A stretch of DNA of 64,000 bases. Origin: Streptomyces sp. MA5143a. Lineage in GTDB: Bacteria; Actinomycetota; Actinomycetes; Streptomycetales; Streptomycetaceae. This document shows positions 1 through 8,037 of the stretch, piece by piece. Position numbers and translations under genes: made by a program. The DNA lies in contig NZ_OLMK01000014.1 in NCBI RefSeq assembly GCF_900290235.1, forward strand, positions 62,001 through 126,000. Reading direction: 5' to 3'. The notes under the pieces are model-generated. The model saw only the letters and a list, made by a program, of their open reading frames with translations. It was not told the DNA's origin and did no database searches. Position 1 is the first letter of the stretch; each line of letters starts with the position of its first letter.

Positions 1-169
1 GCTCACGGAGGCGATGATGGCCTCCGGCCTGCCCGGCACCGTCACGGCGAAGGCCCTGCTCGGGCGGCTCGGCCTGCCCGCGGGCCCGGTCCGGGCACCG
101 CTGCGGCCCGCCGGCCGAGAGGTGACCGACGGGCTGCTTCGGGCGTACGAAGCCCTGGTCGCCGCCTGA
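1..169 (+). CDS. DapA-family lyase (4-hydroxy-tetrahydrodipicolinate synthase-like), C-terminal end only
   Basis: Only the last 55 codons are in the window, in the frame starting at base 2, with a TGA at 167-169. The peptide has the end of a DapA/N-acetylneuraminate lyase-type (beta/alpha)8 protein: GLPGTVTAKALLGRLGL, then GPVRAPLRP and a final helix. In DapA this segment packs against the barrel; the catalytic Lys and Tyr would lie upstream of the window. The nearby dapD fits a lysine/diaminopimelate context. Assignment rests on the tail alone, so a related aldolase is possible. Confidence 0.6.
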   Translation, partial: LTEAMMASGLPGTVTAKALLGRLGLPAGPVRAPLRPAGREVTDGLLRAYEALVAA

Positions 170-176
170 GGAGGCA

Positions 177-199
177 CGCCCCCGCGGTCGGCGGGGGCG
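177..199. terminator. Hairpin terminator between convergent genes
   Basis: A GC-only stem of 8-9 bp (CGCCCCCG at 177-184 paired with CGGGGGCG at 192-199) lies eight bases after the stop of the dapA-like gene and before the end of the leftward gene at 243. There is no clear T tract. It could end transcription from both sides. Confidence 0.5.
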
Positions 200-242
200 G
201 CGCACGTCCCGGCAGTCGGCGGAGGCGGCGCGGCCCCGCTGG

Positions 243-1460
243 TCAGCGGGTGGCGAAGACCGGGCTCCAGCGGCCGGCGGCGCCGTCGTTGCCCTTGCGG
301 GCGCCGCTGAGCGGGAGCGTCGTGTCGCTGCCGATGGTGACGAGCACCAGGGCGTTGTGGAACTCGTTGTCCCCGGGAGTGATGTCCCAGGCGATGAGCC
401 GCTTGTTGTCGACCCAGGAGAGCAGTCGCTGCCCGGGCACCTTGTGGAGGGGCTTGCCGGTGCGGGGGTCGAGGATCCAGGAGGCGGTCGTTTTGGCGCC
501 GCCCGCGAAGCCGCCGGCCGCGAGCCTGCCGTCCGGGGAGAGCCGTGCGTCGACCATCCAGTGCAGATACATCTCGTCCGGCGGCGCGGGGACCCTGTTG
601 CCCTTGAGGTCGTAGTACTGCTGATGCGGCTCCTCGGTCAGCCCGGTGTACACCGAAGTGGCCTCGCCGCTGAAGGAGAAGTCCTGGCGAGCGTTGAGGA
701 GCCCCTCCCGGTCCTCGGTGACCTTGCTCCAGTCGGCCTTCCCGGAGTCGACGTCCACGACGTAGAACCCGGTCCGGTGGGACGCGTGGTCCGGTTCGTA
801 GTCGTTGTTCTTGCCGTCGCCGTCGGAGTCGTAGTCCACCCTGGTGAGGAGGTCGGGGTTCTGGCTGTACGTGGTGGCGACGAGCTTGCCGCCGTCGGAC
901 GAGAACTCGACGCCCGCGACGCCCCGGTCGACCGGGATCCAGCGGTCCACCTCGCCGGTGAGGAGGTCGAGCAGGCCGATCCGCTTGACCGGCAGGTCCC
1001 GCTCCAGGACGGCGGCGGTCCGCATTCCGGGGGCGACCGAGACCACGGACCAGCGGTCGTCCTTCATGTACTTGTCGGTCCGCTGGTCGAGGATCCGATA
1101 CGTACGCTGTCTGACCGCGGTGTCCTCGGACGCCTTGACCGTGGAGTACGTGTAGTACGCGGCCAGCGCCACGTCCCCGGCGGCGATCAGGTCGCGCGGA
1201 GGCGACTGGTCGGGGTGGGCGATGATGTCACTCTTGTTCATCTCGCTGGCGAGCCGCACCTCGTCCTTGCCGGACTCCAGCAGCGGCACGGCGACCGCGA
1301 CGGCGACCACGGCGGCGGTCGCCGCGGCGACGGTGGCGATCCTGCGGGTACGGCGTCGGCGCCGCACGTTCAGCACGCGGTCGGCGAAGCCGGGCTCCAG
1401 CGGCGGTTGTTCGGCGGCCTGCTCCCGCAGGGAGTCGCGCACCAGTTCGTCGACGTTCAT
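243..1460 (-). CDS. Membrane-anchored WD40/beta-propeller-like protein coupled to the ECF sigma factor
   Basis: A 405-residue protein with a short cytoplasmic N-terminus (about 1-40, Arg-rich at 33-40), one membrane segment (about 41-60) and a large predicted extracytoplasmic domain. That domain has repeated short beta motifs such as VEFSSDGGKLVATT and ARLSPDGRLAAGG, typical of WD40/TolB-type propellers. Its ATG overlaps the stop of the sigma factor gene (ATGA, 1457-1460), so the two are translated together. By position it is a candidate membrane partner or anti-sigma-like sensor, but I see no zinc-binding anti-sigma motif. Function is inferred from context only. Confidence 0.7.
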   Translation of the reverse strand: MNVDELVRDSLREQAAEQPPLEPGFADRVLNVRRRRRTRRIATVAAATAAVVAVAVAVPLLESGKDEVRLASEMNKSDIIAHPDQSPPRDLIAAGDVALAAYYTYSTVKASEDTAVRQRTYRILDQRTDKYMKDDRWSVVSVAPGMRTAAVLERDLPVKRIGLLDLLTGEVDRWIPVDRGVAGVEFSSDGGKLVATTYSQNPDLLTRVDYDSDGDGKNNDYEPDHASHRTGFYVVDVDSGKADWSKVTEDREGLLNARQDFSFSGEATSVYTGLTEEPHQQYYDLKGNRVPAPPDEMYLHWMVDARLSPDGRLAAGGFAGGAKTTASWILDPRTGKPLHKVPGQRLLSWVDNKRLIAWDITPGDNEFHNALVLVTIGSDTTLPLSGARKGNDGAAGRWSPVFATR

Positions 1461-2011
1461 GGACGCACCTCCACGGGCGAGAAGTCACGGGAAGGCCGCT
1501 GCTCGACCGCGGCCCGGCCGAGACCGGCCAGTTCGGGCGCGAGTTCCCGCAGCCGGGCGAGGGAGCGGTGGGTGGTGGACCGGACGGTCCCGACGGAGCA
1601 GCCGAGGATGCGGGCCACGTCCGCCTCGGGCAGGTCCTCGAAGTAGCGCAGCACGAGCATGGTCCTCTGCCGTGCGGTCAGCCGGGCGAGCGCGCCGCGC
1701 ATCACCAGGCGCAGTTCCACCCCGGCCACGCCGTCGGCGGCGCCGCTCTCGGGCAGCTCGGCGACGGTGACCTCCCTGCGACGCCATTTCAGCCGCCAGC
1801 GGCTGATCTGCTGCCGGTACAGGATCTGCCGTACGTACGCCTCGGGCTCGTCGATCCGCTGCCAGCGGCCGGCGGCCTTGATGAGCGCGTTCTGCAGCAG
1901 GTCCTCGGCGGCGTGCCGGTCGCCGCCGCTGAGCAGTACGGCGGTCTTCAGCAGCGCCGACGACCGCCCGGCCACGAACTCACGGAAACTCTCCTGACCT
2001 GCGGCATCCAT
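1457..2011 (-). CDS. RNA polymerase sigma factor, ECF, SigE family
   Basis: A 184-residue ECF sigma factor. Region 2 (FREFVAGRSSALLKTAVLL to the RQQISRWR segment) and region 4 (LTARQRTMLVLRYFEDL, then the helix-turn-helix around ADVARILGCSVGTVRSTTHR) match the actinobacterial SigE subfamily. I chose the ATG at 2011 because GAGAAGG lies just upstream and the homology starts there; an in-frame ATG at 2134 would add 41 unlikely residues. It directs polymerase to its own promoters, and the next gene overlaps it. The inducing signal is unknown. Confidence 0.88.
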   Translation of the reverse strand: MDAAGQESFREFVAGRSSALLKTAVLLSGGDRHAAEDLLQNALIKAAGRWQRIDEPEAYVRQILYRQQISRWRLKWRRREVTVAELPESGAADGVAGVELRLVMRGALARLTARQRTMLVLRYFEDLPEADVARILGCSVGTVRSTTHRSLARLRELAPELAGLGRAAVEQRPSRDFSPVEVRP

Positions 2012-2115
2012 CGTCACCTTCTCTTCCCCCGCGGGACTTGTGTCCCGCCCCTGTGCTCTGTGTGACGCGCGGATCCGCCCCCCGCTATGCCGGTACGCCG
2101 AAAAAAGTTCCCGGA

Positions 2116-2167
2116 CAGGGGCCGGGGCCCGCACGACGCGCGAACGCGGTGCGGGCCCCGGCCCCTG
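2116..2167. terminator. Very strong perfect hairpin (18-bp stem)
   Basis: Arms at 2116-2133 and 2150-2167 are perfectly complementary over 18 bp (the left arm begins CAGGGGCCGG) with a 16-base loop. It lies 15 bases after the leftward small secreted-protein gene and upstream of the sigma gene, so it probably ends the former and insulates the latter. Confidence 0.7.
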
Positions 2168-2182
2168 CGCGGCTGGACTGGC

Positions 2183-2407
2183 TCAGCCCCAGCGGTACCC
2201 GTCACCGAACAGCAGGGTGTGCTCCAGCACGTCCTCCATCGGGTCGTCGACCTGGCCGACATTGACGAGCCCGATCCGGGGGCCGTTGTGCGAGCCCCGG
2301 TTGGTCTCGTCGGCATGCGCGACACCGGCGGGCAACCCACACACCACGGCCGCGCCCACCACCCCGCTCACCACTCGTGCCACGGTCCTCACCCGATCGC
2401 TCCTCAT
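2183..2407 (-). CDS. Small secreted protein of unknown function
   Basis: A 74-residue protein with a basic start (MRSDRVRTVAR), a hydrophobic core and a likely signal peptidase I site at AHA|DE near residue 32. The mature part is about 40 residues, contains GLVNVGQVDDPMEDVLEH and is acidic. The ATG at 2407 follows GAGGGGCCGGACAGG on the minus strand; an in-frame ATG at 2470 would put 21 extra residues before the signal peptide and is less likely. It lacks chaplin or rodlin features. I do not recognise a family. Confidence 0.6.
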   Translation of the reverse strand: MRSDRVRTVARVVSGVVGAAVVCGLPAGVAHADETNRGSHNGPRIGLVNVGQVDDPMEDVLEHTLLFGDGYRWG

Positions 2408-2637
2408 CCTGTCCGGCCCCTCATCTCGTCGGCTCGCCCTCTGATAGGACTGTGCGTCCCACGGGTTCATCTGCCGCCCCCACCGGAAGGTCACGCGGAT
2501 CAACCCGTACGGGATCGCCGGGGGCTTCGACGAAGGACGATCAGCGCGGTGCACACCCGCCGCCCACACGCGCAGCGCCCTCCCCCGGCCCTGCTCGGGC
2601 CGTGGAAGGGCGCTCCGTGATACCGGCTCGCCGGTCG
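2408..2637. other. Intergenic region upstream of the small secreted-protein gene
   Basis: About 230 bases between dapD and the small secreted-protein gene. It should hold the promoter of the latter and the end of dapD transcripts. I see no convincing operator, RNA gene or additional coding frame. Confidence 0.5.
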
Positions 2638-3627
2638 TCAGTTGTGGCTGTGCAGGATCTCGTTCAGGCCGCCCCAGACCGCGTTGTTCGGGCGGGCCTC
2701 GACCGTGCCGGTGACGGAATTGCGGCGGAAGAGGATGTTCGAGGCGCCGGAGAGCTCGCGGGCCTTGACGACCTGGCCGTCGGGCATCGTGACGCGGGTG
2801 CCCGCGGTGACGTACAGGCCCGCCTCCACCACGCACTCGTCGCCGAGGGCGATGCCGACGCCCGCCTCGGCGCCGACCAGGCAGCGCTCGCCGATGGAGA
2901 TGATGACGTTGCCGCCACCGGACAGCGTGCCCATCGTGGAGGCGCCGCCGCCGATGTCGGAGCCGTCGCCGACGACGACACCGGCGGAGATACGACCCTC
3001 CACCATCGACGTGCCGAGGGTGCCCGCGTTGAAGTTGACGAAGCCCTCGTGCATGACCGTGGTGCCCTCGGCGAGGTGCGCGCCCAGCCGGACCCGGTCC
3101 GCGTCGGCGATACGGACGCCCTTGGGGGCCACGTAGTCCGTCATCCGCGGGAACTTGTCGACGGACGTCACCTGGAGGTGCAGCCCCTCGGCGCGCGCGT
3201 TGAGCCGGACCTTCTCCAGGTCGTCGACGGCGACCGGGCCGAGCGAGGTCCAGGCGACGTTGGCCAGGAGGCCGAAGATGCCGTCCAGGCTCTGGCCGTG
3301 CGGCTTCACCAGGCGGTGGGAGAGCAGGTGGAGGCGCAGGTAGGCGTCGTGCGTGTCGACCGGCTTCTCGTCGAGCGAGGAGATGACCGTGCGGACCGCG
3401 ACGACCTCGACGCCCCGGCGGGTGTCCTGACCGATCGCCGCCGTCGCGCCGCCGCCCAGCAGCTGGGCCGCCCGCTCGGCGTCGAGCCGCTCGGTGCCGG
3501 ACGGGCCCGGCTCGGCGGCGAGCTCGGGCGCGGGGTACCAGGTGTCGAGAACAGTGCCGTCGGCGGCGATCGTGGCGAGGCCGGCGGCCACGGCGCCGGT
3601 GGTGCGAGGAGCAGTCGTGTCGGTCAT
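2638..3627 (-). CDS. dapD: 2,3,4,5-tetrahydropyridine-2,6-dicarboxylate N-succinyltransferase
   Basis: A 329-residue DapD of the longer actinobacterial type. It transfers succinyl from succinyl-CoA to tetrahydrodipicolinate in the succinylase branch of diaminopimelate/lysine synthesis, in the cytosol. The C-terminal half (about 170-290) shows the hexapeptide rhythm of a left-handed beta-helix: [34 protein letters not shown] and [20 protein letters not shown]. The N-terminal half is the dimerisation domain. The ATG at 3627 fits family length. It stands as a single leftward gene near a dapA-like end. Confidence 0.92.
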   Translation of the reverse strand: MTDTTAPRTTGAVAAGLATIAADGTVLDTWYPAPELAAEPGPSGTERLDAERAAQLLGGGATAAIGQDTRRGVEVVAVRTVISSLDEKPVDTHDAYLRLHLLSHRLVKPHGQSLDGIFGLLANVAWTSLGPVAVDDLEKVRLNARAEGLHLQVTSVDKFPRMTDYVAPKGVRIADADRVRLGAHLAEGTTVMHEGFVNFNAGTLGTSMVEGRISAGVVVGDGSDIGGGASTMGTLSGGGNVIISIGERCLVGAEAGVGIALGDECVVEAGLYVTAGTRVTMPDGQVVKARELSGASNILFRRNSVTGTVEARPNNAVWGGLNEILHSHN

Positions 3628-3749
3628 GAGGGAAACCTAACCGCCCGGAGGCGGCCCAGGCCAACCCACACCACGGCCGTCTCAGGAGCCGGGCATCCGG
3701 GGCGGCGCCCCTCCCGTCGCCGCCCCGCCGGGACCGGGCGAGCGCCCTC

Positions 3750-4286
3750 TCAGCCGATCACCCGCGCCAGCACCTCCCGCGCGTACCCCTCGTCGTACGG
3801 CGCCCCCGTCAGCAGCACCTGGAGGCAGATCCCGTCGATCAGGGCGACCAGGGCCCGCGCGGTCACCGGATCCGTGCGCAGGGCGAGGCAGTCGGCGAAG
3901 CCCTCCGCCCACTCCGCGGCGACCGGGCGGAGAGCCGGGCGGCGCAGGGCGGCCAGGTAGAGCTCGTACTCGACCTCCAGACCCGTTCGGTCACCGGCGA
4001 ACCATTCGCTGCCGAGCGCGGCGAGTTCGGCGGCCAGGTCGGACTCCGGGTCCTGGAGGGCGCCGCGGGCCAGGACCGTGCGCGCGTACCCCTCGTTGGC
4101 CTGCCGCAGCGCCGCCACCATGAGGTCGTCGAGGGTCTTGAAGTGGTACGTCGTCGAGCCGAGCGGTACGTCCGCCTCGGCGGCCACGCTCCGGTGACTC
4201 AGCCCGGCGATACCCTTCTCCCCGACGACACGGATCGCCGCGTCGATGATCCGCTGCCGCCGCTCGGGGTCGTAACGCCGGGCCAT
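3750..4286 (-). CDS. TetR-family repressor of the adjacent SMR efflux gene
   Basis: A 178-residue TetR regulator. The N-terminal helix-turn-helix covers RRQRIIDAAIRVVGEKG to PLGSTTYHFKTLDDLM (residues about 9-55); the C-terminal half is the ligand-binding helical domain. Its ATG overlaps the TGA of the upstream SMR gene (ATGA at 4283-4288), so both are on one message. The perfect inverted repeat on the SMR start is its most likely operator, giving autorepression relieved by a toxic cation or drug. The ligand is unknown. Confidence 0.85.
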   Translation of the reverse strand: MARRYDPERRQRIIDAAIRVVGEKGIAGLSHRSVAAEADVPLGSTTYHFKTLDDLMVAALRQANEGYARTVLARGALQDPESDLAAELAALGSEWFAGDRTGLEVEYELYLAALRRPALRPVAAEWAEGFADCLALRTDPVTARALVALIDGICLQVLLTGAPYDEGYAREVLARVIG

Positions 4287-4606
4287 CAGTGGGCGCCTCC
4301 CAGGTTGAGGACGACGACTCCCGCCACGATCAGCCCGATTCCGGCGGCCTTGGCGGGGCTCAGCCCCTCACCGAACAGTACGAGGCCGAGCGCGGCGACG
4401 CTGGCGGTGCCGACGCCGGACCAGATGGCGTAGGCCGTGCCGATCGACATCGACTTGAGCGCCTGGGCGAGCAGCCCGAAGGAGATCAGGTAGCCGATCC
4501 CGGTGATCAGCGACGGTCCCACCTTGCTGAAGCCCTCGCTGTACTTCATCGCGGTGGTGGCGACGACCTCGGCGGCTATGGCGAAGCCGAGCAGCAGATA
4601 TCCCAT
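4286..4606 (-). CDS. Small multidrug resistance (SMR) family transporter
   Basis: A 106-residue protein with four membrane helices filling nearly the whole length. The first helix contains the key membrane Glu (GFAIAAEVVATTAMKYSEGF), and the family signature continues with GTAYAIWSGVGTA and FGEGLSPAKAAGIGLIVAGV. SMR proteins work as dimers exporting cationic drugs or guanidinium in exchange for protons. The start at 4606 places Met-Gly directly before helix 1; upstream in-frame codons read into the operator. No Shine-Dalgarno is visible, so translation may be leaderless. Confidence 0.88.
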   Translation of the reverse strand: MGYLLLGFAIAAEVVATTAMKYSEGFSKVGPSLITGIGYLISFGLLAQALKSMSIGTAYAIWSGVGTASVAALGLVLFGEGLSPAKAAGIGLIVAGVVVLNLGGAH

Positions 4607-4626
4607 GTGTACTAGCGTACACATGG
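4603..4626. promoter_or_regulatory. Perfect inverted repeat, likely TetR operator
   Basis: Arms CCATGTGTAC (4603-4612) and GTACACATGG (4617-4626) are exact reverse complements around TAGC. The left arm covers the SMR start codon. Position, symmetry and the cognate tetR gene in the same operon support an operator role. Confidence 0.72.
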
Positions 4627-4646
4627 ATACGTACGGTCGTACACAT
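4627..4646. promoter_or_regulatory. Second, imperfect copy of the TetR operator half-sites
   Basis: ATACGTAC-GGTC-GTACACAT repeats the GTACACAT half-site of the adjacent perfect repeat and keeps the four-base spacer. The left half matches at six of eight positions. It directly abuts the first site, so two dimers could bind side by side. Further upstream, TCGAGGGCGGGA occurs twice as a direct repeat (4646-4657 and 4668-4679). Confidence 0.45.
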
Positions 4647-4782
4647 CGAGGGCGGGAGTCGTATACGTCGAGGGCGGGACAAGAGGCGACGGCTCTCGCG
4701 GGTGCCCCCGTCCGTCCCCGATCGGGCGCACCCGCACGGAAATGTCTCCCCAAGAGGCCGCCGTTTCGGGGCCGTTCCGTTA

Positions 4783-4796
4783 TGGAAGCGCTCTCG
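4783..4796 (+). promoter_or_regulatory. LacI-family-type operator upstream of the AbfB gene
   Basis: TGGAAGCGCTCTCG resembles the CebR-type palindrome TGGGAGCGCTCCCA at 11 of 14 positions, with the AGCGCT centre intact. Such sites control glycoside-degrading genes in Streptomyces. It lies about 160 bases before the chosen start of the AbfB-domain gene. The rest of 4607-4957 shows no gene. Confidence 0.4.
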
Positions 4797-4957
4797 AAAG
4801 GGCTCCCCGCACACCCCTTGGTCCACTACTGTTTCAACGGTCAATCTCCCGATTGTGTGACGACCGCAAGGGTTCGCACACACCGGTGACACGTACCACC
4901 TCCCCTGACCCGCATGACGAATTCGCGTCCGCCTGTGCGACGCCGAGGGAACCGCGC

Positions 4958-5878
4958 ATGCCGCCAACGAAGCCCGGACCTGATCCGGACCAGAACACCC
5001 CCAACCTCCCGGTGCTGCAATCCGCGAAGGTGTGGGAGACCGGTGTCGCCCCCGACGACACCCGAATACCGGGCACCCGCCGCCTCTGGCTGGCCGGAGC
5101 GCTCGCCCTGGCCGTCGTGTCGTCGTGCGTGACCGCGATCGTCCTTCAGGACTCCGGTGCTGACGGCACGTCACAGACCCGCACGGACCGCACCACGCTG
5201 GCCGACGACCCGATCGCCCCGCTCTCCCTTCCCCCGGCGTCGCCGACCACGGCCCCCGACGGGAAGAGCGGGCTGTCCGAGCCGCAGGACGCCAAGGGCG
5301 GCTCCAAGGGCGGGGGCAAGGAGAAGGACAAGGACAAGGGTTCCTCCGGCTCCGAGGACTCCGGCTCGGACGACAAGCAGCAGGGCGGCGCGAAGCCGGC
5401 CCCCAAGCCGTCCAAGTCGTCGTCGCCCGGGAAGAAGCCGTCGGCGTCCGTGAACCGGAAGTCCGTACAGGCCGTCAACTACCCCGACCGGTACTGGCAC
5501 GAGAGCGGCGGTGTCGTCCGCCTCGACCCGGTGGGCACCTACAGCGGAAGCGAGACCCGCGAGGACTCCACCTTCAAGGTGGTCTCCGGCCTCGCCAGGT
5601 CCGACTGCTACTCCTTCCGCACGGCGGACGGACGGTACGTCAGGCACCAGAACTTCCGGCTCCGCGTCAGCGGCAACGACGGCTCGAACCTCTTCAAGCA
5701 GGACGCGACGTTCTGCGCGGTGCGGTCGCCGTACTCGGACGCGATGATGCTCCAGTCGGTGAACTACCCCGACCGCGTGGTGCGTCACCGGAACTTCGAG
5801 CTGGTCCTGGACCCGTACGGCTACAACACCAGCAACCGGCAGGACTTCTTCTTCCGCCTGGTGAAGGGCCTCGACTGA
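4958..5878 (+). CDS. Membrane-anchored AbfB (arabinose-binding) domain protein
   Basis: With the start at 4958 (GAGGGA seven bases upstream) the protein has 306 residues: a cytoplasmic stretch (about 1-45), one membrane helix (LWLAGALALAVVSSCVTAIV), a long Ser/Gly/Lys/Asp-rich linker (about 80-160) and a C-terminal beta-trefoil AbfB domain. The domain repeats QAVNYPDRYWHESGG, YVRHQNFRLRV and LQSVNYPDRVVRHRNFEL, the pattern that binds arabinofuranosyl side chains. No catalytic domain is present, so a wall-linked or sugar-sensing surface protein is inferred. An in-frame GTG at 4886 is an alternative start. Confidence 0.75.
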   Translation: MPPTKPGPDPDQNTPNLPVLQSAKVWETGVAPDDTRIPGTRRLWLAGALALAVVSSCVTAIVLQDSGADGTSQTRTDRTTLADDPIAPLSLPPASPTTAPDGKSGLSEPQDAKGGSKGGGKEKDKDKGSSGSEDSGSDDKQQGGAKPAPKPSKSSSPGKKPSASVNRKSVQAVNYPDRYWHESGGVVRLDPVGTYSGSETREDSTFKVVSGLARSDCYSFRTADGRYVRHQNFRLRVSGNDGSNLFKQDATFCAVRSPYSDAMMLQSVNYPDRVVRHRNFELVLDPYGYNTSNRQDFFFRLVKGLD

Positions 5879-5887
5879 CGGCACGGC

Positions 5888-5920
5888 ACCCGGACATGAC
5901 CCGGACATGACCCGGACATG
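5888..5920. repeat. Three tandem copies of an 11-base repeat
   Basis: ACCCGGACATG occurs three times in a row with no spacer, just after the AbfB gene. The last copy abuts the terminator stem. Probably a slippage product; no function is evident. Confidence 0.8.
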
Positions 5921-5958
5921 AGTGTGGCCCCCGGCGACTTCCGCCGGGGGCCACACTC
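5920..5958. terminator. Bidirectional terminator between AbfB gene and suf operon
   Basis: A perfect 17-bp stem: 5920-5936 (starting GAGTGTGGCCCCC) pairs with 5942-5958, with loop ACTTC. It lies between the ends of two convergent genes, so it should stop both the AbfB transcript and the long suf transcript. Confidence 0.85.
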
Positions 5959-5970
5959 GTGTGGTCGGTC

Positions 5971-6303
5971 TCAGACGTTGAACCCGAGCGCCCGAAGCTG
6001 CTCGCGACCGTCGTCCGTGATCTTGTCCGGGCCCCACGGGGGCATCCAGACCCAGTTGATGCGCAGCTCGTTGACGAGGCCGTCCGTGGCGGACTTGGCC
6101 TGGTCCTCGATGACATCGGTCAGCGGACAGGCCGCCGAGGTCAGGGTCATGTCGATCGTCGCGATGTTCGCGTCGTCGATGTGGATGCCGTAGATCAGCC
6201 CCAGGTTGACGACGTCGATGCCCAGCTCGGGGTCGACGACGTCGTACAGGGCCTCGCGGATCTCCTCCTCGGAGGCCGGCTTCATCTCCACGGTGTCGCT
6301 CAT
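5971..6303 (-). CDS. sufT: SufT/MIP18-family (DUF59) Fe-S maturation protein
   Basis: A 110-residue DUF59 protein, last gene of the suf operon. Family marks are DVVDPELGIDVVNLGLIYG and TSAACPLTDVIEDQ, the latter with the conserved Cys of this family, then WVWMPPWGPDKIT. SufT-type proteins help in assembly or delivery of Fe-S clusters to target enzymes. Its ATG overlaps the sufU stop (ATGA, 6300-6303). Some annotations call such proteins PaaD-like; operon position favours the Fe-S role. Confidence 0.88.
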   Translation of the reverse strand: MSDTVEMKPASEEEIREALYDVVDPELGIDVVNLGLIYGIHIDDANIATIDMTLTSAACPLTDVIEDQAKSATDGLVNELRINWVWMPPWGPDKITDDGREQLRALGFNV

Positions 6304-6764
6304 GCCGTCTTCCTTTCGGCGTCGGCGCCCAGCGCCTGGGCCGTCGCGTCCTTCCACGCCATCCAGCTGAGGAGGGCGCACTTGACCCGGGCCGGGTACT
6401 TGGAGACCCCGGCGAACGCGACCGCGTCCTCCAGGACCTCCTCCATCGCGTCGTCCGGCTCGATCTTCCCCTTGGACTGCATCAGCTCCAGGAAGGTCTC
6501 CTGGATCCGCCGCGCGTCCGTCAGCTCCTTGCCGACGAGCAGTTCGTTCAGCACGGAGGCGCTGGCCTGGCTGATCGAGCAGCCCTGGCCCTCGTACGAG
6601 ACGTCCTCGATGGTCGTACCGTCGTACTTCACGCGCAGGGTGATCTCGTCGCCGCACGTGGGGTTCACGTGGTGCACCTCGGCGTCGCCATCCCGCAAGC
6701 CCCGCCCGTGCGGGTTCTTGTAGTGGTCCAGGATGACTTCCTGGTACATCGAGTCCAGCTTCAT
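6300..6764 (-). CDS. sufU: SufU-type sulfur-transfer/scaffold protein
   Basis: A 154-residue SufU. Three conserved cysteines lie in NPTCGDE, GQGCSIS and RVKCALL, the zinc-binding set that takes persulfide sulfur from SufS in Gram-positive systems. It follows sufS after 16 bases and precedes sufT with an ATGA overlap. The length and the insertion typical of SufU separate it from IscU. Confidence 0.92.
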   Translation of the reverse strand: MKLDSMYQEVILDHYKNPHGRGLRDGDAEVHHVNPTCGDEITLRVKYDGTTIEDVSYEGQGCSISQASASVLNELLVGKELTDARRIQETFLELMQSKGKIEPDDAMEEVLEDAVAFAGVSKYPARVKCALLSWMAWKDATAQALGADAERKTA

Positions 6765-6780
6765 GCGATCGCTCGTCCCA

Positions 6781-8037
6781 TCAGCCGAAGAAGTTCCGTA
6801 CGTGCTCCAGGCCGTCGACCAGCGCGTCGATCTCGGCCGGCGTGGAGTACAGGTAGAACGACGCTCGGGTGGTCGCGGGAATTCCGTACCGCAGGCAGAC
6901 GGGGCGGGCGCAGTGGTGGCCGACCCGGACCGCGATGCCCTGCTCGTCGAGGACCTGGCCCACGTCGTGCGGGTGGATGTCGCCGAGCGTGAAGGAGATC
7001 GCCGCGCCCCGGTCCTCGGCCGTGGTCGGGCCGATGATGCGCAGGTCGGGGACCTCCGTGAGCCGCTTCACCGCGTACTCGGTGAGGGCGTGCTCATGGG
7101 CGAGGATCTTGTCCATGCCGATCGAGTCGAGGTAGTCGATCGCCGCGCCCAGACCGACCGCCTGCGCGATCGGCGGGGTGCCCGCCTCGAACTTGTGCGG
7201 GGCGGGGGCGTACGTCGACGAGTGCATCGACACCGTCTCGATCATCTCGCCGCCACCGAGGAACGGGGGCAGGTCCTCCAGGAGCTCCTGGCGGCCCCAG
7301 AGCACGCCGATACCGGTCGGGCCGCACATCTTGTGACCGGTGAAGGCCACGAAGTCGGCCTGGAGGGCCTGGACGTCCAGCGGCATGTGCGGAGCGGCCT
7401 GCGAGGCGTCGACGCAGACCAGGGCGCCGACCTCCTGCGCCCGGCGCACTATCGCCTCGACCGGGTTGACCGTGCCCAGGATGTTGGACACCAGCACGAA
7501 GGAGACGATCTTCGTCTTCTCCGTGATGATCTGGTCGATGTTCGACAGGTCGAGCCGGCCGTCGTCGGTGAGGCCGAACCACTTCAGCTTCGCGCCCGTG
7601 CGCTGCGCGAGCAGCTGCCACGGCACGATGTTGGAGTGGTGCTCCATCTCCGTGATGACGATCTCGGTCTCGGAGTCCACCCGGTAGGGCTCGTCGGCCC
7701 AGCCGAGCATGTTCGCCACGAGGTTCAGCGACTCGGAGGCGTTCTTGGTGAAGATCACCTCGTCGCGGCTGGGCGCGTTGATGAACGCGGCGACCTTGTC
7801 ACGCGCACCCTCGTACAGCGCCGTGGCCTCCTCGGCGAGCACATGCACACCGCGGTGGACGTTGGCGTTGTAGCGCTCGTAGTACTCGCTCAGGGCGTCC
7901 AGGACCTGGCGCGGCTTCTGGGAGGTCGCCGCGTTGTCCAGGTACACGAGCTTCCGCTCGTCGTGGACCTGACGGTCCAGGATGGGGAAGTCCTTGCGGA
8001 TCGCCTCTGTGTCGAGGAGGCCCGGCAGCTGTGTCAC
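6781..8037 (-). CDS. sufS: Cysteine desulfurase SufS
   Basis: A 418-residue PLP enzyme of the class V aminotransferase fold (type II, SufS/CsdA). It takes sulfur from L-cysteine as an enzyme persulfide. The PLP lysine is in FTGHKMCGPTGIGVLWG and the catalytic Cys in RVGHHCARPVC. The N-terminal YLDNAATSQKP segment binds the cofactor. The start overlaps the sufC stop (8034-8037). Partner of the adjacent SufU. Confidence 0.94.
   Translation of the reverse strand: MTQLPGLLDTEAIRKDFPILDRQVHDERKLVYLDNAATSQKPRQVLDALSEYYERYNANVHRGVHVLAEEATALYEGARDKVAAFINAPSRDEVIFTKNASESLNLVANMLGWADEPYRVDSETEIVITEMEHHSNIVPWQLLAQRTGAKLKWFGLTDDGRLDLSNIDQIITEKTKIVSFVLVSNILGTVNPVEAIVRRAQEVGALVCVDASQAAPHMPLDVQALQADFVAFTGHKMCGPTGIGVLWGRQELLEDLPPFLGGGEMIETVSMHSSTYAPAPHKFEAGTPPIAQAVGLGAAIDYLDSIGMDKILAHEHALTEYAVKRLTEVPDLRIIGPTTAEDRGAAISFTLGDIHPHDVGQVLDEQGIAVRVGHHCARPVCLRYGIPATTRASFYLYSTPAEIDALVDGLEHVRNFFG

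Noticed and set aside
5888..5920. Tandem repeats as a possible CRISPR remnant
   Set aside because: The 11-base units are contiguous without spacers and no cas gene is present.
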